A DNA stretch of 64,000 bases, from assembly GCA_900471515.1 (NCBI GenBank), contig UCFC01000015.1, positions 248,001 to 312,000 on the forward strand, written 5' to 3'. The notes below the pieces were generated by a model, which was not told the origin of the DNA, made no database searches, and saw nothing but the letters and a program-made list of their open reading frames with translations. This document shows, piece after piece, positions 8,747-18,727 of this stretch; position 1 is the first letter of the stretch, and every line of letters starts with the position of its first letter. The position numbers and the translations under genes were made by a program. This DNA comes from Hyphomicrobiales bacterium. Its GTDB lineage: Bacteria; Pseudomonadota; Alphaproteobacteria; Rhizobiales; Rhizobiaceae.

Positions 8747-10141
8747 ATGGCGGAACGGAAGATATTTGCGGGGCCGAAGGTCAGGCGCATCCGCAATGCG
8801 CTGGCGCTGACCCAGACCGCCATGGCGGAAGCACTGGAGATTTCGCCTTCCTATCTCAATCTCATCGAGCGCAATCAGCGGCCGCTGACGGTGCAATTGC
8901 TGCTGAAACTCTCCGCCGTCTATCGCATCGACCTCGACGAACTGCAGGGCGAAACTGCCGGCAGCCTCGGCCAGCTGAAGGAAGTGTTCGCCGATCCCCT
9001 TCTGTCGGGCGAACTGCCGGGAGATCAGGAACTGGTCGAGGTGGCCGATGCGGCGCCGAATGCGGCCGGCGGCATGATCAAGCTCTACCGCGCCTACAGG
9101 GAACAGGCCATGCGGCTTTCCGACCTGACGGCCCTGATGGCAGGCGAGGGGCCTGCGCCTGTCGCTCCCGGCCGCCTGCCGCTGGATGAGGTGCGGGAGG
9201 CGCTGGAGCGCCGCTCCGCCTATTTCGCCAATATCGAGGCGGCGGCGGAACGCTTCGCCAGCGGACTTGCCGCCGGCGCCGGCCTGAAGGATTGGCTGAA
9301 GAGCGAACGCGGCATCAGTGTGAGAGTTCTGCCCGTCCATGTCATGCCGGATCTTCGCCGCCGCTTCGATCGTCATTCGATGCGCCTTTTCCTGTCGGAG
9401 CGGCTTTCGCCGGCCGACCAGGCGCAGGAAATCGCGATCGAAGTGGCAAGGCTCGCCCTCAGGCCGGAGATCGAAGCCGCGCTTGACGAATTGCCTTTGT
9501 CATCGGACGAGGGGCGGCGCCTCGCCCGTTTCGAGTTGACGCGCAATGCGGCGCTGGCCCTGTTGATGCCTTATGGCGCCTTTCTTCTTGCCGCGCAGAA
9601 TTGCCGCTATGACATCGATCTCATCCGCGCCCGCTTCGCGGTCTCCTTTGCCCAGGCGGGATGGCGCCTTGTCATGCTGCAGCGCCCCGGTGCTTCCGGC
9701 ATTCCCTTTTTCTGCATGGAGATCGATGCCGCCGGCCATGTCGTCAGGAGGGCAGGTGCTCAGGGTTTTCCGCAGGCGCGTTTCGGCGGAAACTGTCCCA
9801 AGCTTAATGTGCACGCCGCCTTTCTCGAACCGGGCAGGGTGCTGGTCGAGACGGTCGCCATGCCTGATGGCGCAACCTTCCTCACGGTTGCGCGCACGCT
9901 CGAAGGTCCGGTCGTCGAATTTGGCGAAAGGGCACGGCGCACGGCTCTCCTACTCGGTTGCGATGCCGCGCTCAGGGACAGCCTGGTCTACGGCCGAAGC
10001 GAGCTTTCGCCGGTGGCGATCGGCCCCGCCTGCCGCCTTTGCGAGAGGCGCGGCTGCCTTTCGCGGGCCGAGCCGCCGTTGACGCGCCCGCTTGCGCTGG
10101 ACGAGGCCGCCGCCGGCCTCGGAGCCTTCGATTTTCAGTGA
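8747..10141 (+). CDS. ScfR/RamB-type short-chain fatty acid transcriptional regulator
   Basis: A 464-residue regulator. An XRE-type HTH occupies residues 11-66 (LALTQTAMAEALEISPSYLN). It is followed by an IrrE-like middle domain that has lost the zinc-protease HEXXH (AQEIAIEVARLAL in its place) and a C-terminal DUF2083-type region with a cysteine pair motif (ACRLCERRGCLSRAEPP). This is the RamB/ScfR architecture, which controls aceA/aceB and propionate genes in response to acyl-CoA status. Divergence from aceA and the TTGTAAA cluster between them make aceA the likely target. The Cys-rich tail may bind a metal or sense redox state (inference). Confidence 0.9.
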   Translation: MAERKIFAGPKVRRIRNALALTQTAMAEALEISPSYLNLIERNQRPLTVQLLLKLSAVYRIDLDELQGETAGSLGQLKEVFADPLLSGELPGDQELVEVADAAPNAAGGMIKLYRAYREQAMRLSDLTALMAGEGPAPVAPGRLPLDEVREALERRSAYFANIEAAAERFASGLAAGAGLKDWLKSERGISVRVLPVHVMPDLRRRFDRHSMRLFLSERLSPADQAQEIAIEVARLALRPEIEAALDELPLSSDEGRRLARFELTRNAALALLMPYGAFLLAAQNCRYDIDLIRARFAVSFAQAGWRLVMLQRPGASGIPFFCMEIDAAGHVVRRAGAQGFPQARFGGNCPKLNVHAAFLEPGRVLVETVAMPDGATFLTVARTLEGPVVEFGERARRTALLLGCDAALRDSLVYGRSELSPVAIGPACRLCERRGCLSRAEPPLTRPLALDEAAAGLGAFDFQ

Positions 10142-10152
10142 TTGTGAAATGA

Positions 10153-10181
10153 TTGACACTGCAGGATTTTACGCTTGTAGG
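10153..10181 (+). promoter_or_regulatory. Candidate sigma-70-type promoter for pot genes
   Basis: TTGACA at 10153-10158 and TGTAGG 17 bases later. The -35 is perfect, the -10 is poor. It lies about 90 bases upstream of the binding-protein gene. Confidence 0.3.
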
Positions 10182-10268
10182 CTCCGAAATTCCTTTCTAG
10201 TCTGCTGTTAAACCAGAGGGAACGAAGAGGTGTCCGGGGGCGCGATACCTTTACAAACAGGAGATACC

Positions 10269-11366
10269 ATGAGGTCAAGAAAAGCCAACCTGACGGCAAT
10301 CGCCGTCATCGCTCTCCTCGCCGCTGCGCCGGCCTTCGCCCAGGAGCGCGTCGTCAATGTCTACAACTGGTCCGATTATATCGACGACAGCATCCTTGCC
10401 GATTTCACCAAGGAAACCGGCATCAAGGTTGTCTATGACACGTTCGACTCGAACGAGACCGTGGAAACCAAGCTGCTTGCCGGCGGCACGGGTTATGACG
10501 TCGTCGTCCCGACCGCCGACTTCCTGCAGCGCCAGATCCAGGCCGGCGTCTTCCAGAAGCTCGACAAGTCCAAGCTGCCGAACCTTTCCAACATGTGGGA
10601 CGTGATCCAGCAGCGCACCGGCGAGTATGATCCGGGCAACGAATATGCCGTCGACTACATGTGGGGCACGGACGGTATCGGCTACAACGTCAAGAAGGTC
10701 GCCGAAATCCTCGGCCCCGATGCCAAGCCGGGTCTCGAAGTGATCTTCGATCCGAAAGTTGCTGAAAAGTTCAAGGACTGCGGCATCTACGTGCTCGACA
10801 CGCCGAAGGACGTGATGACGACCGCGCTGCGTTATCTCGGCCTCGACCCCAACTCGACCAAGCCGGAGGATTTCCAGAAGGTCGAGGAACTGCTGACGGC
10901 CGTTCGCCCCTACATCCGCAAGTTCCACTCCTCCGAATATATCAATGCGCTCGCCAACGGCGACATCTGCATCGCCTTCGGCTATTCCGGCGACATGCTG
11001 CAGGCCCGCGACCGCGCGGCCGAAGCCAATAACGGCGTTGAGGTGAACTACTCGATCCCGACGCAGGGCGCGCAGATGTGGTTCGACATGATGGCGATCC
11101 CCGCCGACGCGCCGCATGTGGCCGAAGCGCATGAATTCCTGAACTACATGATGAAGCCTGAGGTCATCGCCAAGGCGAGCGACTTCACCTTCTACGCCAA
11201 CGGCAACAAGGCTTCGCAGCAGTTCGTCAGCAAGGATGTGCTGGAAGACCCGGCGATCTATCCGACGGATGAGGTGATGAAGGGCCTCTTCACGGTGCGA
11301 CCGTGGGACCCGAAGACCCAGCGCACGGCGACGCGAATCTGGACGAAAGTCGTCACTGGCCAGTAA
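10269..11366 (+). CDS. potF: Polyamine (putrescine-type) ABC transporter, periplasmic binding protein
   Basis: A 365-residue solute-binding protein. The start at 10269 is set by CAGGAGA just upstream and by the signal peptide that follows (IAVIALLAAAPAFAQ, cleavage after AFA near residue 25). The mature start VVNVYNWSDYIDDSILADF is characteristic of the PotD/PotF family. Later family landmarks are DYMWGTDGIGYN and QGAQMWFDMMAIPADAPH. It captures putrescine or spermidine in the periplasm for the PotGHI complex encoded directly downstream. A perfect terminator hairpin after the stop codon should give more of this protein than of the membrane components. Confidence 0.95.
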   Translation: MRSRKANLTAIAVIALLAAAPAFAQERVVNVYNWSDYIDDSILADFTKETGIKVVYDTFDSNETVETKLLAGGTGYDVVVPTADFLQRQIQAGVFQKLDKSKLPNLSNMWDVIQQRTGEYDPGNEYAVDYMWGTDGIGYNVKKVAEILGPDAKPGLEVIFDPKVAEKFKDCGIYVLDTPKDVMTTALRYLGLDPNSTKPEDFQKVEELLTAVRPYIRKFHSSEYINALANGDICIAFGYSGDMLQARDRAAEANNGVEVNYSIPTQGAQMWFDMMAIPADAPHVAEAHEFLNYMMKPEVIAKASDFTFYANGNKASQQFVSKDVLEDPAIYPTDEVMKGLFTVRPWDPKTQRTATRIWTKVVTGQ

Positions 11367-11376
11367 GTCGATGCCA

Positions 11377-11404
11377 GGCCCGGACGGAAACGTCCGGGCC
11401 TTTT
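11377..11404 (+). terminator. Intra-operon terminator/attenuator between potF and potG
   Basis: Perfect 10-bp stem GGCCCGGACG / CGTCCGGGCC with a GAAA tetraloop and TTTT. Partial read-through here would lower expression of potGHI relative to the binding protein. Confidence 0.85.
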
Positions 11405-11456
11405 AATTCCCGGCCCGGGTGGAGGCCGGCTGAAACCTTGTCTTTCGGGGAATTAT

Positions 11457-12599
11457 ATGAAGTCTCTCGGCAATATCCGCCGCGCATTCGCGCCCTGGAC
11501 CGATCCGTCTGCGAAACCCTTCATTGCCTTCAGGAACGTCACCAAGCGCTTCGGCGATTTTACCGCCGTCAACGATTTGTCGCTGAACATCTATCACCGC
11601 GAATTCTTCGCGCTGCTCGGCGCTTCCGGCTGCGGCAAGTCCACGCTGCTGCGCATGCTTGCCGGCTTCGAACAGCCGACATCGGGCGAGATCGTGCTCG
11701 ACGGCACCGACCTTGCCGGTACGCCGCCCTACAAGCGGCCCGTCAATATGATGTTCCAGTCCTACGCCCTTTTCCCGCATATGACGGTCGAGAAGAACAT
11801 CGCCTTCGGCCTCAGGCAGGACGGCATGCCGAAGGACGAGATCACCGAACGCGTATCGCAGATGCTGAAGCTCGTGAAACTCGAGCAGTTCGCCGCGCGC
11901 AAGCCGAACCAGCTTTCCGGCGGCCAGCGCCAGCGCGTGGCGCTCGCCCGCTCGCTCGCCAAGCGTCCGAAAGTCTTGCTGCTCGACGAACCGCTCGGCG
12001 CGCTCGACAAGAAACTGCGCGAGGAAACCCAGTTCGAGCTGATGGACCTGCAGCAGAACCTCGGCCTCACCTTCGTCGTCGTCACCCACGACCAGGAAGA
12101 GGCGATGACCATGGCCGACCGCATCGCCGTCATGAGCCACGGCAAGGTCGTGCAGGTCGCAACCCCTGCCGAAATCTACGAAGCGCCGAATTCCCGTTTC
12201 GTGGCCGACTTCATCGGCGATGTGAACATTTTCGACGGCAAGGTGGCCACATCCGGAAACGGCTCGGTCGAGATCGCCGTCGAAAGCGGCTTTTCGATCC
12301 GCATCGCCACCTCCGAAACGCCTGCCGTCGGCAGCAGCGTCGGTTTTGCCATTCGCCCGGAAAAGATCCGCGTGACGCGCGCCGCCCCTGCCAACGCATC
12401 GGCCAATGCCGCCAAGGGCGAGATCTGGGATATCGCCTATCTCGGCGATATGACCGTCTTCCATATCAGGCTGCCGAGCGGCAAGTTCGTCAGGGCATCC
12501 TCCCTCAACGCCCAGCGTTCCGTCGACGACCCCTTCACCTACGATCAGGAAGTCTGGGTCTCCTTCGACGAAGATGGCGGCGTGCTGCTGAAGGATTGA
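11457..12599 (+). CDS. potG: Polyamine ABC transporter, ATP-binding protein
   Basis: A 380-residue ATPase of the PotA/PotG (CUT-like importer) family. Walker A GASGCGKST is near residue 55, the signature LSGGQRQRVALARSL and Walker B LLLDEPLGALD follow, then the switch histidine in VVTHDQEEA. The last 90 residues form a TOBE domain (GFAIRPEKIRV). The N-terminal lead of about 20 residues before the ABC fold is typical of PotG. It energises uptake through PotH and PotI; the next gene begins 4 bases after its stop. Confidence 0.95.
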   Translation: MKSLGNIRRAFAPWTDPSAKPFIAFRNVTKRFGDFTAVNDLSLNIYHREFFALLGASGCGKSTLLRMLAGFEQPTSGEIVLDGTDLAGTPPYKRPVNMMFQSYALFPHMTVEKNIAFGLRQDGMPKDEITERVSQMLKLVKLEQFAARKPNQLSGGQRQRVALARSLAKRPKVLLLDEPLGALDKKLREETQFELMDLQQNLGLTFVVVTHDQEEAMTMADRIAVMSHGKVVQVATPAEIYEAPNSRFVADFIGDVNIFDGKVATSGNGSVEIAVESGFSIRIATSETPAVGSSVGFAIRPEKIRVTRAAPANASANAAKGEIWDIAYLGDMTVFHIRLPSGKFVRASSLNAQRSVDDPFTYDQEVWVSFDEDGGVLLKD

Positions 12600-12603
12600 G
12601 CCT

Positions 12604-13515
12604 ATGGAAACTGTCGCTTCCCGCTTCTACAGCCGCCTCGTCATCATCGTTCCCTATGCCTGGCTGCTGCTCTTCTTCCTGGCGCCCTTCTTCATCGTCT
12701 TTCGCATTTCGCTGTCGACGACGGCGATCGCCATTCCGCCCTATGAGCCGGTCTTCTCGCTTGCCGACGGCTGGAGCGGCTTCTGGGCCAAGGTCGCGAC
12801 CTTCTCCTTCGACAATTACGGCTACCTGACCGACGACCCGCTCTACTTCAACGCCTATGTCTCGAGCGTCGTCATCGCGGCGATTTCCACCTTCCTGATG
12901 CTCTTGATCGCCTATCCGATCGCCTACGGCATGGCGCAGGCGCCGCGCACCATCCGCCCGACGCTGTTGATGCTCGTCATCCTGCCCTTCTGGACGAGCT
13001 TCCTGATCCGCGTCTATTCCTGGATCGCCATCCTGAAGCCGGAAGGGCTCTTGAACCAGCTTCTCCTGTCGCTGCATGTCATCGACAGCCCGCTGATCAT
13101 CCTCAACACCACGACGGCCGTCTATATCGGCATCGTCTATTCCTATCTTCCCTTCATGGTGCTGCCGCTCTATTCGGCGCTCGAAAAGATGGACGGCACG
13201 CTGATCGAGGCCGCGCAGGATCTCGGCTGCACGCCGATCCAGGCCTTCTGGCGCGTCACCTTCCCGCTGTCGATCCCCGGTGTGATTGCCGGCTGCATGC
13301 TGGTCTTCATTCCCGCCGTCGGCGAATTCGTCATCCCCGATCTGCTCGGCGGTTCGCAGACGCTGATGATCGGCAAGACGCTCTGGAACGAATTCAACGC
13401 CAACCGCGACTGGCCGGTCTCCTCGGCGGTGGCAACCATCCTGCTGCTGATCCTGGTGATCCCGATCGTCTTCTTCCAGAACGCGCAGGCCAAGGCCGAA
13501 GAGCGGGGGAAATAA
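12604..13515 (+). CDS. potH: Polyamine ABC transporter permease
   Basis: A 303-residue inner-membrane permease with six predicted helices, beginning with YAWLLLFFLAPFFIVFRISL. The cytoplasmic EAA loop that contacts the ATPase is visible (IEAAQDLGCTPIQAFWRVTF). It is encoded between potG and potI with 3-4 base gaps, so the three are co-translated. It forms the translocation pore with PotI. Confidence 0.94.
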   Translation: METVASRFYSRLVIIVPYAWLLLFFLAPFFIVFRISLSTTAIAIPPYEPVFSLADGWSGFWAKVATFSFDNYGYLTDDPLYFNAYVSSVVIAAISTFLMLLIAYPIAYGMAQAPRTIRPTLLMLVILPFWTSFLIRVYSWIAILKPEGLLNQLLLSLHVIDSPLIILNTTTAVYIGIVYSYLPFMVLPLYSALEKMDGTLIEAAQDLGCTPIQAFWRVTFPLSIPGVIAGCMLVFIPAVGEFVIPDLLGGSQTLMIGKTLWNEFNANRDWPVSSAVATILLLILVIPIVFFQNAQAKAEERGK

Positions 13516-13518
13516 GTC

Positions 13519-14337
13519 ATGCTGAGATGGACCCGCTTCAACATCATTTCCGTCGTGCTCGGCTTTGCCTTCCTCTATCTGCCGATCGTGCTTCTGGTGG
13601 TCTTCTCCTTCAACGAATCGAAGCTCGTCACCGTCTGGGGCGGCTTCTCCACCAAGTGGTATGTCTCGCTTCTGTCGAACCAGGCGCTGCTCGATGCCGC
13701 CTGGGTGACGATCCGTGTCGGCCTGCTGTCGGCCACGTTCGCGACCATCCTCGGCACGATGGCGGCGCTGACGCTGGTGCGCTACACGCGCTTCCGCGGC
13801 CGTATGCTGTTTTCGGGCATGGTCTATGCGCCGCTCGTCATGCCTGACGTCATCACCGGCCTGTCACTGCTTTTGCTCTTCGTGGCAATCGGCCTCGACC
13901 GCGGTTTCTGGACGATCACGCTCGCGCATACGACGCTGACCATGTGTTTCGTCGCCGTCGTTGTGCAGTCGCGGCTCCTGAGCTTCGACCAGTCGATCGA
14001 GGAAGCGGCGCAGGATCTCGGTGCGCCGCCGGTACGCACCTTCTTCGAAATCACCCTGCCGATCATTTCGCCGGCCGTCTTTTCAGGCTGGATCCTGGCC
14101 TTCACCCTGTCGCTGGACGATCTCGTGATCGCGAGCTTCACCTCGGGACCGGGTGCCACCACGCTGCCGATGAAGATCTACAGCCAGGTGCGCCTTGGCG
14201 TAACGCCTGAAATCAACGCCGTCTGCACCATCCTCATCGCCATCGTCACCATCGGCGTCATCTGCGCATCCATCATCACCAAGCGCCGGGAACTGCAGCG
14301 CGAGCGCGACGAACGGGCTGCCGCGGCAACGGCTTAA
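13519..14337 (+). CDS. potI: Polyamine ABC transporter permease
   Basis: A 272-residue permease partner of PotH. It has a first membrane helix at residues 7-31 and an EAA loop (IEEAAQDLGAPPVRTFFEIT). The FNESKLVTVWGGFSTKWY segment after the first helix is typical of PotI/PotC proteins. It is the last gene of the pot operon; two palindromic repeat units follow directly after it. Confidence 0.94.
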   Translation: MLRWTRFNIISVVLGFAFLYLPIVLLVVFSFNESKLVTVWGGFSTKWYVSLLSNQALLDAAWVTIRVGLLSATFATILGTMAALTLVRYTRFRGRMLFSGMVYAPLVMPDVITGLSLLLLFVAIGLDRGFWTITLAHTTLTMCFVAVVVQSRLLSFDQSIEEAAQDLGAPPVRTFFEITLPIISPAVFSGWILAFTLSLDDLVIASFTSGPGATTLPMKIYSQVRLGVTPEINAVCTILIAIVTIGVICASIITKRRELQRERDERAAAATA

Positions 14338-14338
14338 A

Positions 14339-14446
14339 AGCAAGTTCCAGCAAAAGTGCGTAGCGGTTTTGCGTCCGGAATTGCGCCAGACAAGGAAAGC
14401 AAGTTCCAGCAAAAGTGCGCAGCGGTCTTGCGCCCGGAATTGCGCG
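14339..14446. repeat. Two direct copies of a palindromic intergenic repeat
   Basis: Copies at 14339-14386 and 14398-14446 share AGCAAGTTCCAGCAAAAG, then GCGGT(T/C)TTGCG and CCGGAATTGCG. Each copy is an imperfect inverted repeat (TTCC..GCAAAA / TTTTGC..GGAA around an 11-base centre). They lie between the convergent ends of potI and the AsmA-like gene. Related copies occur at 41608-41706 and 52718-52760. Confidence 0.8.
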
Positions 14447-14451
14447 GAAGC

Positions 14452-16350
14452 CTATGGCTGGCTTTTCGTTGGCGCGTTCAGGAGCGGCACCGGCGAAATC
14501 ACCGGGTTCGGCCAGGAGCCGCCGATGAAGAAGGGCAGGAGCGGCAGATCGGCCGCTTTCGCGGGATCGGTCGCTTCCAGCGAGCCGGAAAGCGCAAGAC
14601 CGTTCGATTCGTAGGTGATGACGCCTGAGAGCGAGAGCGTCTGATCGGAGCCGGTAAAGCGCGCGTCATGGATTTCGGCGGTGCCATCGGCAAAGTCGGC
14701 CTGGAGATCCAGCCTGTTGAAGGCGAAGGTGCCGTTTGAGGCCGCACTCAGCGAGAAGAACGGCTTCTGGGCGGCCTGCGTGCGGACCTCGGAGACGTTG
14801 ATGCCCGGAATGGAACCGGCACTCGTCCAGAATTTCAGCTTGCCCGTTACGTCCGCAAGCCCTGTCGTCCAGATTGCTTTCGGCGTCTGCAGCGAAAGGT
14901 CGAGCGAGCCGGTCGCATGCGGCAGCGGCCCCTTGAGCTGCAGCTTTTCCGCAAGCGCGTTGAAATCGGCGTCGCGGATCGAAAGCTGCATCTTGCCGCC
15001 GCCATCGAAGTCGCGCCGGGTGGCTTCCAGGTGGACGGTCATCTCGCCGCCTTCGAACTGGCTGTCGCCGATATCGAATTTTGCCTCTTCGCCGGCCACG
15101 ATCACGCTGGCGCCGACATCGGCAAGCGAAAAGATGCCCATCTGCGCCTGTCGTGCCGACAGCCGCACGTCGAGATCGAGAAGCTGCAGCGGTCCGAGCG
15201 GGCTCGGCAGCACAAGGTCGCCGATACCGCCTGCGGCAAGCCGCAAGGCAAAGGCATCGAGGAACGGCTTGAGGTTCATCTGATCGAAGGCAAGCGTCCC
15301 GCCGATCTTCGGCCGCTTGCCGGGCGCCACGGTGAAATCCATCACCCCGGTGGCGCTCGCATCGTTCAGCGTCATGCTGAGATTGTTGAAGCGGAAACCG
15401 CCGGACGACGACGTGACATCCGAGGTCATCGACGCGCTCTTCAGCGACTCGATCCCCGGCATCGATTTGCCGGACCATTTCAGCAGGGCAGGTACATCCG
15501 GAAAGCTCGCGTTGATATTGCCCGATACGGCAGAAAGGCTCACCATGCTGCCGACGCCCTGGAAGCGTGCCGTCATGAGATTGGAGGTGATCGAGGCCTT
15601 CATCTCGGCGTTCTTGCCGCCGAAGACGAGCAGGGGCGCGGCGGAAGAGAAGTCGACCTTCAGGTCCTGGCCGTTGAAGCGGGCAATGAGCACGGCCGAA
15701 ATCGGCCTCGACAGCTTCGCCCAGGCAATATCCGCCGCGACGCCGTCGAAATGATAGACATTGCCCGTCAGCGTGTCGCTGACCGTCAGCGCGCCGTCCT
15801 CGACGGTCACGGCGCCAATATCGGCATCAAGTTTCGCAGGAAGAACCTCGGTGCCGTTGTTGTCCTGCGCGCCGGCGATGGCGCGTGCCAGAAGGCCGGC
15901 ATAGCTCCAGTCGATCAGGCCGTTCTCGTCGCGCGTCAGCGCAAGGTTCGGGCGCAGCAGATGAAATTCGTGGAAGCGGGTGCGCCCGCGCAGCGCGTCG
16001 ATCAGGCTGAAATCGGCCGAAAGGCTCTCGATGCGGCCAAGCAGCTTGTCACCGCTCCCGCGCGGCTGGCGAATGGTGACGTCGTTGAGCGTGATGCGCG
16101 GCGTCGGCCAGAATTCGAGAACCGGCGTGCCCTTGATCTCGGCGTGATAGCCCGTCCATTTCGACAGGGCATCCTCGATGCCCGAACGCACGAAGCCGGT
16201 GGAGATCAGATAGGGCGCCGCGATGCGGAGCGAGACGAAGAAGGCAAGGCCGGCCAGCAGCACGATAGTGGAGACGCGGGCAAAGGCCGGCAGCCAGCGC
16301 GAGGCGGGGCCGATCTTTCTTCGCCATCTGCGGTGTCTTGACGTACCCAT
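14452..16350 (-). CDS. AsmA family protein
   Basis: A 632-residue envelope protein with one N-terminal membrane anchor (VSTIVLLAGLAFFVSLRIAA, residues 27-47) and a large periplasmic part. The start of the periplasmic part (SGIEDALSKWTGYHAEIKGT, then LEFWPTPRITLNDVTI) is the AsmA N-terminal pattern, and the C-terminal third matches the AsmA_2 type. AsmA-like proteins are now viewed as bridge-like phospholipid carriers between the inner and outer membranes; the exact role of this paralogue is not deducible. It stands alone, convergent with the pot operon and divergent from the acetoacetyl-CoA synthetase gene. Confidence 0.88.
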   Translation of the reverse strand: MGTSRHRRWRRKIGPASRWLPAFARVSTIVLLAGLAFFVSLRIAAPYLISTGFVRSGIEDALSKWTGYHAEIKGTPVLEFWPTPRITLNDVTIRQPRGSGDKLLGRIESLSADFSLIDALRGRTRFHEFHLLRPNLALTRDENGLIDWSYAGLLARAIAGAQDNNGTEVLPAKLDADIGAVTVEDGALTVSDTLTGNVYHFDGVAADIAWAKLSRPISAVLIARFNGQDLKVDFSSAAPLLVFGGKNAEMKASITSNLMTARFQGVGSMVSLSAVSGNINASFPDVPALLKWSGKSMPGIESLKSASMTSDVTSSSGGFRFNNLSMTLNDASATGVMDFTVAPGKRPKIGGTLAFDQMNLKPFLDAFALRLAAGGIGDLVLPSPLGPLQLLDLDVRLSARQAQMGIFSLADVGASVIVAGEEAKFDIGDSQFEGGEMTVHLEATRRDFDGGGKMQLSIRDADFNALAEKLQLKGPLPHATGSLDLSLQTPKAIWTTGLADVTGKLKFWTSAGSIPGINVSEVRTQAAQKPFFSLSAASNGTFAFNRLDLQADFADGTAEIHDARFTGSDQTLSLSGVITYESNGLALSGSLEATDPAKAADLPLLPFFIGGSWPNPVISPVPLLNAPTKSQP

Positions 16351-16451
16351 GAGCTCTGCCGGAAATTCAGTCGGTTACCCGTTATTCTCTGATTTTGCCG
16401 GATATATGAAATGCCGGGTATATGCAAATGCCGCGCATGGTGAAACGCATG

Positions 16452-16480
16452 GTTGCACACTTTATAATGCAATGCAGCAT
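16452..16480 (+). promoter_or_regulatory. Promoter region of acetoacetyl-CoA synthetase with TGCA motifs
   Basis: GTTGCACAC (16452-16460), a TATAAT at 16463-16468 and TGCAATGCAGCAT (16468-16480). The element GCAATGCA is also present in the phasin promoter at 22503-22510, suggesting a shared regulator of the polyhydroxybutyrate genes, for example PhaR/AniA (inference). Confidence 0.45.
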
Positions 16481-16511
16481 GATATAACTCCCGCATTGGG
16501 AGGAGGATTGA

Positions 16512-18464
<1,953 letters not shown>

Positions 18465-18515
18465 AAGAGCTTGCTAAACTACAAACTTTCGCCGTTGATC
18501 AATTCTTTGTGCCGG

Positions 18516-18675
18516 AAACCTTTCGTTAAGAAAGGTTTGTCAAAGGTGAAGCCAACTTGGAGGCCGTACATGAAGAGATGGCCTGGAACCGCGGTTCCCG
18601 AAACATGACGTTCTCAGACTAAGCTCTTGTTTTACCAGCACTAACTCTCGAAGGCAGCCAATGGCTGCCTTTTCT
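18516..18675 (+). ncRNA. Candidate small RNA or leader with strong terminator
   Basis: The 260-base gap after acsA2 contains three structured elements on the plus strand. They are a 9-bp hairpin AAACCTTTC / GAAAGGTTT (18516-18538), a perfect 14-base palindrome GGAACCGCGGTTCC (18585-18598) and a terminator AAGGCAGCC / GGCTGCCTT followed by TTTTCTTT (18651-18675). The terminator is 190 bases after acsA2 and points away from it, so a separate short transcript is plausible. A 12-codon frame with a GGAGG site (ATG at 18570) lies inside and would be read as MKRWPGTAVPET. It could instead be a long 3' UTR. Confidence 0.4.
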
Positions 18676-18727
18676 TTGGTGAGCAGAAGAGCGGCTTTGC
18701 GTCCGAAACCGCGCGACAATAAGCGTT

